From the NCBI GenBank assembly GCA_018139225.1, contig JAGSNX010000003.1:558001-622000 (forward strand): DNA of 64,000 bases. Reading direction: 5' to 3'. Position numbers and translations under genes: made by a program. The stretch comes from Microvirga sp. SRT01. Lineage in GTDB: Bacteria; Pseudomonadota; Alphaproteobacteria; Sphingomonadales; Sphingomonadaceae. The notes under the pieces were generated by a model. It saw nothing but the letters and a program-made list of their open reading frames with translations. It was not told where the DNA came from and ran no database searches. Shown here piece after piece: positions 17,429 through 29,352 of the stretch (positions within the stretch are counted from its first letter, which is position 1; each line of letters starts with the position of its first letter).

Positions 17429-20023
17429 TTGAGCGCGACCAAGACCACGTGCGCGTATTGCGGGGTCGGGTGTGGGATACTCGCGACGCCGACCGGCGAG
17501 CGCACCGCGACGATCGCGGGCGATGCGGATCACCCGGCCAATCGCGGCAGGCTGTGTTCCAAAGGCACGCACCTCGGCGAGACGATCGGCCTCGATGGCC
17601 GCCTGCTCCATCCGATGATCGGCCAGCGTCGGGCGTCGTGGGACAAGGCGCTCGATCTCGTCGCCAAACGCTTCCGCGATACGATCGCGAAGCATGGCCC
17701 GAACAGCGTCGCCTTCTACGTCTCCGGCCAATTGCTGACCGAGGATTATTATGTCGCCAACAAGCTGATGAAGGGCTTCATCGGCTCCGCGAACATCGAC
17801 ACCAATTCACGCCTGTGCATGTCGAGCGCGGTCGCGGGGCATATGCGCGCGTTCGGCGAGGATATCGTGCCGGCCAGCTACGACGATCTCGACGCCGCCG
17901 ACCTGATCGTGCTCGTCGGCAGCAACACCGCGTGGTGTCACCCGGTCGTGTATCAGCGGATCATGGCTGCGCGTGTCGCTCGGGGTACGAAGCTGGTCGT
18001 TATTGACCCGCGCCGCACCGAAACCGCCGACGAAGCCGACCTGCACCTCGCGATCCGGCCCGGCACCGATGTCGCGCTGATGCATGGCCTGCTCGCGTGG
18101 TGCCGTGCGAACGGCGCGATCGACGATGCCTATCTGGAGCGCCACGTCGCGACTCCCGACGATTTCTGGAACGGGTTCGGAGAGGGGAGCGACCTGTGGT
18201 CGACGGCGCGCACATGCGATGTTGCGCCGGACGACCTCAGGCGCTTCTTCGACCTGTTCGCCGCGACGCCGCGCACCGTGACGATGTTCAGCCAGGGCGT
18301 GAACCAGTCGCTGAGCGGGACGGATCAGGTCAACGCAATCATCAACCTGCATCTCGCCACCGGTCGCATCGGCAAGCCCGGTGCGGCGCCGTTCTCGATC
18401 ACGGGACAGCCCAATGCGATGGGCGGGCGCGAGGTCGGCGGGCTGGCGTCGACGCTGGCAGCCCACATGGATTTCGCGCCCGAGAACGTCGCGCGCGTCG
18501 GCCGTTTCTGGGCCGCGCCGAACATGGCGACCAAGCCGGGGCTGAAGGCGCTCGACCTGTTCCGCGAACTCGGCCACGGGCGGATCAAGGCATTGTGGGT
18601 CATGGCGACCAACCCCGCCGTGTCGATGCCCGACGCGGGACGGGTGCGCGAGGCGCTGGCGGCGTGCCCCTTCGTCGTGGTCAGCGACGTGATCGCGGAA
18701 ACCGACACCAGCGTCCACGCGCATGTCCGACTGCCCGCCGCCGCCTGGGGCGAGAAGGACGGCACCGTCACCAATTCGGATCGCACGATCAGCCGCCAGC
18801 GCGCGTTCCTGCCGCTGCCCGGCGGGGCGAAGCCCGATTGGTGGATCGTCAAGGAGGTCGGCCGACGCATGGGGTGGAAGACCGCCTTCGCCTATGATCG
18901 TCCCGCCGAGATCTGGCGCGAGCATTGCCGCCTATCGGGGTACGAAAATCAGGGCGAGCGGCTGTTCGCGCTGCCGGGTCAGGCGGCGTCGGGCAATGCC
19001 GCCTATGACGCGATGGAGCCGTTCCGCTGGGGCGGCACGCCGTTCGCGGACGGGCGCTATCCGACGCCGGACGGTCGCGCGCGGCTGGTGCCGGTGGTCC
19101 AGAAGCCGCTGGCCAAGCCGCTCGCCGACTGGCCGATGACGCTCAACACCGGGCGGTATCGCGACCAATGGCATACGATGTCGCGGACCGGCCTGTCGCC
19201 GAAGCTCGCCCGGCATCGCGAAGAGCCCGCGGTCGAGGTCCATCCCGACGATGCAACCGCACTGGCGCTGACCGATGGCGGACTGGCGCGGGTCATGACG
19301 CCGCAGGGCGACAGCCTGTTCCGGGTGCGCGTCGCCGCGACGCAGCGGCGGGGCGAGTTGTTCACGCCGATCCACTGGACGGATCGCAACGCGACCGGCG
19401 GGCGTACCGGCTTGTTGCCGCGCCCGCTTGCCGACCCGATCTCAGGGCAGCCGGGGTTCAAGGCCACGCCGGCCAGCATCGCCGCGGTCGCCACCGCATG
19501 GCGCGGCTTCGTCATCGTCGCGGGCGAGCTTGCCGCCCGCCCCGACTGCCTGTGGGCGACGCGGGTGGCCGTGCCGTGCGGCACCGCCTGGGAGCTTGCC
19601 GGTGACGGCGATCCCGCGGCGCTCGACGCGCTGTTGCCGCCGGGCGAGCGGCTGGAGGCGATCGATGCCGCGCGGGGGACGCGCCGGATCGCGATCGTGC
19701 GCGACGGGCGGCTCGCCGCCGCCCTGTTCGTGACGCGGGACGGCAGCTTGCCGCCCCGCGACTGGCTGGTCGCGCAACTCGCCGAACCGCAGGCCGCCCC
19801 CACGCTACTGGCGGGCCGCGCACCGGGCGTGCAGGTCGATCGCGGGCCGATCGTCTGCGCGTGCTTCGACGTCGGGCTGAAGACCATCCTGTCGACGATC
19901 GCGGCGCAGCGACTGACCGACGTCGCCGCGATCGGCAGCGCATTGAAAGCCGGCACCAATTGCGGGTCGTGCCGCCCCGCCCTCGCCAAACTCCTCGCCG
20001 AAGGATCGACGCATGCCGCATGA
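17429..20023 (+). CDS. nasC: Assimilatory nitrate reductase catalytic subunit
   Basis: This 864-residue molybdopterin (bis-MGD) enzyme reduces nitrate to nitrite. The N-terminal [4Fe-4S] ligands are Cys8, Cys11, Cys15 and Cys43 (CAYCGVGC and RLCSKGTH). A C-terminal BFD-like [2Fe-2S] domain (about 810-862; CACFDVG and CGSC) is present, as in other NasA/NasC proteins. The start is TTG at 17429. A later start is excluded because the first cluster cysteine is only seven codons in. The Shine-Dalgarno appears to be the GGGGAGGGG arm of the repeat that ends at 17426. The stop overlaps the start of cobA by 11 bases. Confidence 0.93.
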   Translation: MSATKTTCAYCGVGCGILATPTGERTATIAGDADHPANRGRLCSKGTHLGETIGLDGRLLHPMIGQRRASWDKALDLVAKRFRDTIAKHGPNSVAFYVSGQLLTEDYYVANKLMKGFIGSANIDTNSRLCMSSAVAGHMRAFGEDIVPASYDDLDAADLIVLVGSNTAWCHPVVYQRIMAARVARGTKLVVIDPRRTETADEADLHLAIRPGTDVALMHGLLAWCRANGAIDDAYLERHVATPDDFWNGFGEGSDLWSTARTCDVAPDDLRRFFDLFAATPRTVTMFSQGVNQSLSGTDQVNAIINLHLATGRIGKPGAAPFSITGQPNAMGGREVGGLASTLAAHMDFAPENVARVGRFWAAPNMATKPGLKALDLFRELGHGRIKALWVMATNPAVSMPDAGRVREALAACPFVVVSDVIAETDTSVHAHVRLPAAAWGEKDGTVTNSDRTISRQRAFLPLPGGAKPDWWIVKEVGRRMGWKTAFAYDRPAEIWREHCRLSGYENQGERLFALPGQAASGNAAYDAMEPFRWGGTPFADGRYPTPDGRARLVPVVQKPLAKPLADWPMTLNTGRYRDQWHTMSRTGLSPKLARHREEPAVEVHPDDATALALTDGGLARVMTPQGDSLFRVRVAATQRRGELFTPIHWTDRNATGGRTGLLPRPLADPISGQPGFKATPASIAAVATAWRGFVIVAGELAARPDCLWATRVAVPCGTAWELAGDGDPAALDALLPPGERLEAIDAARGTRRIAIVRDGRLAAALFVTRDGSLPPRDWLVAQLAEPQAAPTLLAGRAPGVQVDRGPIVCACFDVGLKTILSTIAAQRLTDVAAIGSALKAGTNCGSCRPALAKLLAEGSTHAA

Positions 20024-20804
20024 GATCATCGCCCCCGGTACGGTCTGGCTGGTCGGGGCCGGCCCCGGCGATCCGGACCTGCTGACGCGCAAGGCCGAGC
20101 GCCTGATTGCCGCGGCGGACATCGTCTTCTACGACGCGCTGGTCGGGCCGGGTGTGCTCGACCTGATCCCAGACAGTGTCGAGCGGGTCGGCGTCGGCAA
20201 GCGATCGGGCCGCCATTCGAAGGACCAGGGGACGATCGACGATCTGATCGTCGCCGCCGCGCTCGCCGGGAAGCGCGTCGTGCGGCTGAAGGGCGGCGAC
20301 CCGTCGGTGTTCGGCCGCTCGGCCGAGGAGATCGCGGCGTGCGGCGTGCACGGCATTCCCGTCCACGTCTGCCCGGGCATCACCGCCGCCAGCGCCGCCG
20401 CCGCGTCAGGTGCGCTGTCGCTGACGTTGCGCGGGCTGGCACGGTCGCTGACGCTGGTCACCGCGCATGCCAGGGCGGGCGAGCCGCTCGATCTCGACTG
20501 GGCGGCGCTGGCACGGCCGGATGCGACGCTGGCGGTGTATATGGGGCGGGCAGCGGCGGGCGAGGTGACGCGCGAGCTGATCCGCGCCGGCCTGGCGCCG
20601 GAGACGCCGGTGATGATCGCGGTCAACGTGTCGCTGCCGGATGAGCGGTTGATCCGCGGGCGGCTGGATGCGCTGTCGTTCCTGGTGCGGGCGGTCGGTG
20701 CGAACGATCCGACGCTGTTGCTGATCGGCGCAGCGATGGGCGCGGCGGAGATGCGGGGCGTGGCGGAACCCGCGACGGAGGGTGCTTTCGCCAGCGCCGG
20801 ATAG
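20013..20804 (+). CDS. cobA: Uroporphyrinogen-III C-methyltransferase (sirohaem synthesis)
   Basis: This 263-residue SUMT methylates uroporphyrinogen III at C2 and C7 to give precorrin-2, the precursor of the sirohaem in NirB. Family motifs are VGAGPGDPDLLT (about 14-25), VRLKGGDP (about 90) and PGITAASAAAA (about 120). It is a stand-alone methyltransferase domain, so the dehydrogenase/ferrochelatase steps must be encoded elsewhere. It is the last gene of the nas operon. Confidence 0.93.
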   Translation: MPHEIIAPGTVWLVGAGPGDPDLLTRKAERLIAAADIVFYDALVGPGVLDLIPDSVERVGVGKRSGRHSKDQGTIDDLIVAAALAGKRVVRLKGGDPSVFGRSAEEIAACGVHGIPVHVCPGITAASAAAASGALSLTLRGLARSLTLVTAHARAGEPLDLDWAALARPDATLAVYMGRAAAGEVTRELIRAGLAPETPVMIAVNVSLPDERLIRGRLDALSFLVRAVGANDPTLLLIGAAMGAAEMRGVAEPATEGAFASAG

Positions 20805-20867
20805 CTGCTTTACTCCGACATGAAGCGCGCCCGGTGAAGCGCGACGTGGACGGACGGGGAGCATGCA

Positions 20868-22559
20868 ATGAGGATTTGGCGGGCGGCGATCGGCGCGGCG
20901 GCGATGGGGTGGACGGCTGGCGCGGCGGCGCAATCGACGCTGCCACCGCGGCCGGTGGCGGTGACGGTGCAGGCGGATCGCCCGGTGGGGACGCTGCCGC
21001 CGGTGTGGCGCTTCTTCGGCGCGGACGAGCCCAATTACGCGACGATGAAGGACGGGCGGAAGCTGCTGGTCGAACTCGGCAAGCTCAAGTCGGGCGAGGT
21101 GTTCTTCCGCGCGCACAACCTGCTCAGCACTGGCGACGGCACGCCCGCGTTCAAATGGGGTAGTACCAACGCCTATACCGAAACGAAGGACGGCAAGCCG
21201 GTCTACGACTGGACGATCGTCGACGGCATCATCGACACGTACCTCGCGCGTGGCGTGCGTCCGTACCTCCAGATCGGGTTCATGCCGGAGGCGATGTCGA
21301 GCGCACCTGCGGGCACGCCCTACCAGCATTCGTGGCGGCCCGGTTTCGATTACAAGCTGATCGCGACCGGCTGGACCTACCCGCCCAAGAGCTACGAGAC
21401 ATGGGCGGAGCTGGTCTATCGGTGGACGCAGCACAATGTCGAACGCTACGGCCGGGCGGAGGTCGAGCGCTGGTATTTCGAAGTCTGGAACGAGCCGAAC
21501 ATCGACTTCTACTGGCAGGGTAGCCCGGAGGAATTCTACAGGCTGCACGATTTCGCGATCGACGCGGTACGCCGCGCGCTGCCGACCGCGAAGGTCGGCG
21601 GTCCCGATGTCGCGGGCGCGGGCGGTGCGTTCATGGACGGGTTCCTGAAGCACGTCTCGTCCGGCAAGAACTACGCCACGGGTGCGACGGGCACGCCGAC
21701 CGACTTCCTGTCGTTCCACGCCAAGGGGCAGCCGAGCTTCGTCGACGGGCATGTGCGGATGGGGATTGCGACGCACCTGAAGGAGGTCGACAAGGGCTTC
21801 GTGAAGGCCACCGCGATCCCCTCGCTCGCGGTCAAGCCGGTGGTGATCGGCGAGAGCGATCCGGAGGGGTGCGCGGCCTGTCCGGGGCGGTCGAACGACT
21901 ATCGCAACGGCACGATGTATTCGAGCTACACCGCCGCCAGCTTCGCGCGCATCTGGGACCTCGCGGCGCGGCGGCGGGTGAATCTGGATGGCGTGCTGTC
22001 CTGGTCGTTCGAGTTCGAGGATCAGCCGTGGTTCGCGGGATATCGCCAGCTCTCGACCAACGGTGTCGACCTGCCGGTGCTGAACGTGTTCCGGCTGTTC
22101 GCGAAGCTCGGCACGGAGCGGCTGACCGCCACCAGCGATGCGCAGGTGCCGCTCGACACGGTCGTGGCGGAGGGCGTGCGCGGTGCCGCCGATATCGGCA
22201 CGCTGGCGACGCGGACGGCGGACGGCAAGGTCGCGGTGCTGCTGTGGCATTATCACGACGACGACCTGCCCGGTCCGGACGCGGCGATCCGGCTGAGCGT
22301 CGCCGGCCTGAAGCGGGGTGGCGGCAAGGTCGGGCGCGCGACGCTGTGGCGGATCGACGGAGATCACGCCAATGCCTTCGCCGAATGGAAGCGGCTGGGG
22401 TCGGTGCAGTCGCCGGATCAGGATCTTTACGCAAAGCTGGAAGCGGCATCGCGGCTGCAACCCGAAACGCTGACCGTAACGGCGGGTGCGAAGGGAACGA
22501 CGGTGCTGGACGTGCGTCTGGCGCGGCAGGGCGTGGCTCTGGTGATGTTGGATAAGTAG
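20868..22559 (+). CDS. GH39-family glycosidase (beta-xylosidase type), secreted
   Basis: This 563-residue protein has a signal peptide (first 22 residues, cleavage near AAAQS) and a TIM-barrel glycosidase domain. The acid/base is Glu209 in VWNEPN, the clan GH-A signature. The nucleophile is probably Glu329 in VIGESDPEG. The GH39 family holds beta-xylosidases and alpha-L-iduronidases, and the bacterial context favours release of xylose from xylan fragments. GGGGAG precedes the ATG at 20868. A dehydrogenase gene follows 13 bases later, probably in the same transcript. Confidence 0.83.
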   Translation: MRIWRAAIGAAAMGWTAGAAAQSTLPPRPVAVTVQADRPVGTLPPVWRFFGADEPNYATMKDGRKLLVELGKLKSGEVFFRAHNLLSTGDGTPAFKWGSTNAYTETKDGKPVYDWTIVDGIIDTYLARGVRPYLQIGFMPEAMSSAPAGTPYQHSWRPGFDYKLIATGWTYPPKSYETWAELVYRWTQHNVERYGRAEVERWYFEVWNEPNIDFYWQGSPEEFYRLHDFAIDAVRRALPTAKVGGPDVAGAGGAFMDGFLKHVSSGKNYATGATGTPTDFLSFHAKGQPSFVDGHVRMGIATHLKEVDKGFVKATAIPSLAVKPVVIGESDPEGCAACPGRSNDYRNGTMYSSYTAASFARIWDLAARRRVNLDGVLSWSFEFEDQPWFAGYRQLSTNGVDLPVLNVFRLFAKLGTERLTATSDAQVPLDTVVAEGVRGAADIGTLATRTADGKVAVLLWHYHDDDLPGPDAAIRLSVAGLKRGGGKVGRATLWRIDGDHANAFAEWKRLGSVQSPDQDLYAKLEAASRLQPETLTVTAGAKGTTVLDVRLARQGVALVMLDK

Positions 22560-22572
22560 AAGGACGCGGGCG

Positions 22573-23448
22573 ATGACGAACGTGACGGTGCTCGGCATGG
22601 GCATCATGGGCGCAGGCATGGCGCAGCGCCTGCTCGACAAGGGCTTAGCGGTGACGGTCTGGAACCGCAATCCCGCGCGGTCCGCACCGCTGGGCGAGGC
22701 CGGCGCGCGGATCGCGGCGACTGCGGCGGAGGCGGTGGAAGGTGCCGACACGGTCGTCGCGATGCTGGCGGAGGACGATGCGTCGCGCGCAGTGTGGCTG
22801 GGCGAGGGTGGCGCGCTGGCGGCGATGAAGGCCGGCGCGGTGGCGATCGAGTGCAGCACGCTGACCGCGGAGTGGACCAGGACGCTGGCCGGTGAGGCGC
22901 AGGCGCGCGGGGTCCGCTTCCTCGATGCGCCGGTGACCGGCAGCCGCGTGCAGGCGGCGACCGGTGCGTTGCGCTTCTTCGTGGGTGGCGATGCGGCGAC
23001 GCTGGACCGGGCGCAGCCGGTGCTGGATGTTCTCGGCACCGAGAGTGCCCTGCTCGGGCCGAACGGGAGCGGTGCGACGCTGAAGCTGATCAACAACTTC
23101 CTGTGCGGCGTGCAGGTCGCCAGCCTGGCGGAAGCGATGGGTGCGATCGAGCGCAGCGGGCTCGACGCCGACACCGCCGTACGGCTGCTGAACGCGGGCG
23201 CGCCGGCCAGTCCGATGGTCAAGACGATGTCCGCGCGGATGCTGGCGCGCGAGTATGATCCGCATTTCTACGTGCCGCTGATGGCGAAGGATCTGGGCTA
23301 TGCGGGGCAGACGCTGGCGGGGCTGGGGATCACCTCGGACCTCGCCGCTGCGGCACGCGAGCGGTTCCTGACGGCGGAGCGCGAGGGGTTCGGCGAGCGC
23401 GATATCTCGGCGGTGGTGGAGCCGTTGCGGGGCGGCAGCGGTAGCTAG
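22573..23448 (+). CDS. NAD(P)-binding beta-hydroxyacid dehydrogenase (3-hydroxyisobutyrate dehydrogenase family)
   Basis: This 291-residue protein has the N-terminal Rossmann motif GMGIMGAGMA (8-17), the substrate-binding motif DAPVTGSRVQA (about 118-128) and the catalytic lysine region GATLKLINNFL (about 165-175). Members oxidise 3-hydroxyacids such as tartronate semialdehyde reductase substrates, 3-hydroxyisobutyrate or 6-phosphogluconate-like acids. Pairing with a xylosidase gene suggests a sugar-acid substrate, but that is inference. It converges on the oxidoreductase gene at 23548. Confidence 0.83.
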   Translation: MTNVTVLGMGIMGAGMAQRLLDKGLAVTVWNRNPARSAPLGEAGARIAATAAEAVEGADTVVAMLAEDDASRAVWLGEGGALAAMKAGAVAIECSTLTAEWTRTLAGEAQARGVRFLDAPVTGSRVQAATGALRFFVGGDAATLDRAQPVLDVLGTESALLGPNGSGATLKLINNFLCGVQVASLAEAMGAIERSGLDADTAVRLLNAGAPASPMVKTMSARMLAREYDPHFYVPLMAKDLGYAGQTLAGLGITSDLAAAARERFLTAEREGFGERDISAVVEPLRGGSGS

Positions 23449-23460
23449 TTCGTGTCGTCG

Positions 23461-23539
23461 AAGGGCGGGGGTGGCCTCGTCGCCAGCGGGTCGCCCGCGG
23501 CACTGCCCCACCCCCGGCCCCTCCCCTGAAGGGGAGGGG
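23461..23539. repeat. Composite palindromic repeat, CCCCTCCCC family
   Basis: The perfect hairpin CCCCTCCCC (23518-23526), TGAA, GGGGAGGGG (23531-23539) is preceded by GC-rich spacer containing gcgggtcgcccgc. It sits between two convergent genes and may stop transcription from both sides. Confidence 0.78.
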
Positions 23540-23547
23540 AGAAGAGG

Positions 23548-24639
23548 CTACAGCCGCACCGTCTTTCCTTCGCGGGCGGAGCGGTAGATGGCTTCGACGA
23601 TGCGGATGTCGCGCAACCCTTCCGCGCCGGAGACGATCGGTTCGCGGTTGGTGGTGGCGCATTCGGCCATGTGGTCGAGCTGGCCGACGAATTGCGAGCG
23701 GTTGGCCGAGGGCGGCTGGACCTGCTGTTCGCGGCCATCGCGGCCGGTCCACATCTGGTTGCCGTCGTAGCGCGTCGCCGGCTCCAGCTCGATGCGGCCC
23801 TTGTCGCCCATCAGCAGGATGTGGTTCTGGTTGGCGCTGTACATCGATTGGCAACTGGCGATCGCACCGGAGGGGAATTCCAGCGTCCAGTCGATGATGT
23901 CCTCGACCTCCGTGAAGCGCGGATCGCGACGGTCGGTGGACTCGCGCGCGGTGACGGCGATCGGCTCCTCACCGGTCATGTAGCGCGCCGCCTGAAGGCT
24001 GTAGATTCCCATGTCCATCAGCGATCCGCCGCCCGACAGCGCCTTCTTCAGTCGCCACGCCTGCGGATCGCCCTGTACGAAGCCGTGTTCGGAGCGGACG
24101 TAGCGGATCTTGCCCGCTGCGCCGGTGCGGGCAAGGCGCATCGCCTCCAGATTGTGCGGCTCGAAATGCGAGCGATAGCCGATCATCAGTTGGCGATTGG
24201 CGCGGCGGCAGGCGGCGATCATCGCCTCGCACTCCGCGACGGAGATCGCCATCGGCTTTTCGCACAGCACGTGCTTGCCCGCCTTGGCCGCACGGATCGT
24301 GTATTCGGCGTGCATCGAATTGGGCAGGCAGACATAGACGATGTCGACATCGGGATTGTCGCGGATGCGGTCGAAATCGGCGTAGCTGTAGACCGATTTC
24401 GGATCGAGGCCGTGTTCGGCGGCGACGCGCCGCGCCTTGATCGGGTCGCCGCTGACGACAGCGGCCAGCCGGCTGTGTTCGCAGTCGGCGAATTTCGGGA
24501 TGATGACCTTCAGCCCGTAATAGCCGAGGCCGACGATCGCATAGCCCAGCTTGCGCGGAGCGGCGGCGCAGGCGGGGGCGGCCATGCCGATCGCCAGCGC
24601 CGCAGCGGACAGCAACACGTCACGTCGTTCGATCTCCAC
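23548..24639 (-). CDS. Glucose-fructose oxidoreductase-like Gfo/Idh/MocA enzyme, exported
   Basis: This 363-residue protein has a Tat-like signal (EIERRDVLLSAAALAIG, cleavage near AAA at about 27), a Rossmann motif VGLGYYGLKVI (36-46) and the catalytic CEKP motif with Lys128. The dimerisation/catalytic helix GGGSLMDMGIYSLQ is also conserved. The export signal and these motifs resemble periplasmic glucose-fructose oxidoreductase and xylose/glucose dehydrogenases. It would oxidise an aldose to the lactone. It lies 39 bases downstream of a lipoprotein gene and follows the beta-galactosidase gene on the same strand. Confidence 0.85.
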   Translation of the reverse strand: MEIERRDVLLSAAALAIGMAAPACAAAPRKLGYAIVGLGYYGLKVIIPKFADCEHSRLAAVVSGDPIKARRVAAEHGLDPKSVYSYADFDRIRDNPDVDIVYVCLPNSMHAEYTIRAAKAGKHVLCEKPMAISVAECEAMIAACRRANRQLMIGYRSHFEPHNLEAMRLARTGAAGKIRYVRSEHGFVQGDPQAWRLKKALSGGGSLMDMGIYSLQAARYMTGEEPIAVTARESTDRRDPRFTEVEDIIDWTLEFPSGAIASCQSMYSANQNHILLMGDKGRIELEPATRYDGNQMWTGRDGREQQVQPPSANRSQFVGQLDHMAECATTNREPIVSGAEGLRDIRIVEAIYRSAREGKTVRL

Positions 24640-24678
24640 CGGCTATCCTCTTCCGCTTTTCTGACCAACTCGCACGGA

Positions 24679-25206
24679 TTACAGCATTTTCTTGGCTACT
24701 GCGATAGTGCGGCCCTTCGCGTCACCGGTGGCGGACGGGCCGGACAGGTTGATCGCCACATAGCGTCTGTCGTCGAGGAACACCTGCAACTGTGCGCCCT
24801 GATCCCGCCACAGGGCGGCGCGGCCGAGACCCGGTACGTCGCTGGCGGGGGGCATCGTGCCGTCGGCGGTTCGCGAGGCCTCGACATCCGACGACGCGAA
24901 GTCGCCATTGGGGGCGGTGCGGGTGAGCAGCATCATCTGGCCACCGTCGGCCAGCGTGTAGGTGCACATCGAAAACGCCGCGCGTCCCTCGGCCGCGGGC
25001 GATACGCTGCCGAGTTCGGTCTTCGTGACGCCGATGCCCAACGCCGCCGCCGCGACATTCTTGTCGAGGATGGCGCAGGCGTCCTCGGCGTTCCAGGTGG
25101 CGGTCGTGGTCGTGGCAGTCGCATTACCGGGCGCGTCACCACTGTTGCCACATCCTGCCAGCGCCGCCAACGCCAGTGCCGCAACGGTGCCCATCGATGT
25201 ATTCAT
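24679..25206 (-). CDS. Hypothetical lipoprotein
   Basis: This 175-residue protein has a lipoprotein signal peptide with lipobox LAGC (Cys near residue 18), followed by a Gly/Ala/Thr-rich linker. Two further cysteines (DACAIL and SMCTYTL) could form a disulfide. The rest looks like a small mixed alpha/beta periplasmic domain, and I do not recognise the family. The start at 25206 gives the signal peptide directly; the longer frame from 25308 adds a basic non-signal stretch. It lies between the beta-galactosidase and the GFOR-like gene on the same strand. Confidence 0.7.
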   Translation of the reverse strand: MNTSMGTVAALALAALAGCGNSGDAPGNATATTTTATWNAEDACAILDKNVAAAALGIGVTKTELGSVSPAAEGRAAFSMCTYTLADGGQMMLLTRTAPNGDFASSDVEASRTADGTMPPASDVPGLGRAALWRDQGAQLQVFLDDRRYVAINLSGPSATGDAKGRTIAVAKKML

Positions 25207-25291
25207 GCCACCCTCCCCCGAAGACAGGTGGAGTAGAGCGCAACCCGGCTGCAGACGCCAGCGCTTAAACCGGATCGACGTTCGCCGGCGG

Positions 25292-28477
<3,186 letters not shown>

Positions 28478-28496
28478 TTACTTCAAAAGCCAAAAA

Positions 28497-28506
28497 CCTA
28501 TATGAT
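28497..28506 (-). promoter_or_regulatory. Candidate GntR operator half-site in front of its own gene
   Basis: CCTATATGAT on the plus strand is the exact reverse complement of ATCATATAGG at 29321-29330, in front of the next operon. It lies 30 bases before the GntR start, suggesting autoregulation. Confidence 0.45.
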
Positions 28507-28535
28507 TTCACGAACTCGAACCGGGTGGTGATCCC

Positions 28536-29261
28536 TTGGCTGTGCGGCAGATTGAACAAACTATCCCGGTGCCGGCCCGCACGCGTGCGGCGAAGCCGGT
28601 GCCCGGCCCGACGATGGTCGAGCGCGCGTACGAATATCTGCTGACGCAATTGATGAGCCTGTCGATCGCGCCGGGGGAGCGGATCGCGATCGACACCGTC
28701 GCGCGGCAGCTGGGCATTTCGCAGACCCCCGTGCGGGAGGCGATGAGCCAGCTGGAGGCGGAGAAGCTGGTCTTCAAGATGCCGAACGTCGGCTATCGCG
28801 CCAGCCCCCAGATGACGCGCGACGAGGTGCGCGACCTGTACACGCTGCGCCAGTTGATCGAGCCCTATGCCGCGGCGCGCGCGGCGGAGGCGATGACGGA
28901 TGCCTCGATCGCGATTCTGGAGGCGATCGATCGCGACATGTCGAGCGTGGTGGCGGGCGACGCGCGCGCCTATTCGCGGTTCGCCGAGGCGGACGCCAAG
29001 CTGCACCGCCTGATCGCGACCGGCAGCGGCAATCGCCTGATCGAGGAAGCGATCGACCGGCTGCACGCGCATCTGCATATCTTCCGCGCGCTGTATGCGA
29101 CGAACGCACCCAACGAGGCGGCGGAGGAGCACCGCAAGATCATCGACGCGCTGGTCGCGCACGATCCCGCGGCGGCCGAGCAAGCCGTCCGCTATCATCT
29201 GGAGCGGTCGCAGATGCGGATGGATCGCGTGCTGGCGGAAACCACGCCGACCACGGACTGA
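28536..29261 (+). CDS. GntR-family transcriptional regulator (FCD/FadR subfamily)
   Basis: This 241-residue protein has an N-terminal winged helix (about 27-95; recognition helix in ISQTPVREAMSQLE) and a C-terminal all-helical FCD ligand-binding domain (about 100-230) with metal-binding-type residues in DAKLHRLIA and EEHRKIIDAL. FCD regulators usually repress catabolic genes until a carboxylic-acid ligand binds. The start is TTG at 28536 or GTG at 28542; neither has a strong ribosome-binding site. It sits 91 bases upstream of the catabolic operon it probably controls. Confidence 0.87.
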   Translation: MAVRQIEQTIPVPARTRAAKPVPGPTMVERAYEYLLTQLMSLSIAPGERIAIDTVARQLGISQTPVREAMSQLEAEKLVFKMPNVGYRASPQMTRDEVRDLYTLRQLIEPYAAARAAEAMTDASIAILEAIDRDMSSVVAGDARAYSRFAEADAKLHRLIATGSGNRLIEEAIDRLHAHLHIFRALYATNAPNEAAEEHRKIIDALVAHDPAAAEQAVRYHLERSQMRMDRVLAETTPTTD

Positions 29262-29290
29262 TCTCCACCGCGGATGGACGTTACGCCCGC

Positions 29291-29319
29291 TTGACAGCCT
29301 CCGCGACGCTGCCTAACCA
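29291..29319 (+). promoter_or_regulatory. Possible promoter of the amidohydrolase operon
   Basis: TTGACA at 29291-29296 is a perfect -35 box. The -10 position after 17 bases reads TAACCA, a weak match. The palindromic operator candidate follows at once. Confidence 0.4.
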
Positions 29320-29321
29320 GA

Positions 29322-29336
29322 TCATATAGGATATGA
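29322..29336. promoter_or_regulatory. Candidate GntR operator at the amidohydrolase operon
   Basis: TCATAT-AGG-ATATGA is a perfect 6-bp palindrome with a 3-base centre, just downstream of the -35/-10 candidates and 17 bases before the start codon. Its left part extends to ATCATATAGG, shared with the GntR promoter. A repressor bound here would block transcription. Confidence 0.55.
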
Positions 29337-29352
29337 CATGGAGAGGTAAGCG

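Noticed and set aside
20406..23222. 938-codon open frame on the minus strand
   Set aside because: It runs antisense through cobA, the GH39 gene and the dehydrogenase gene and has shadow-type composition.
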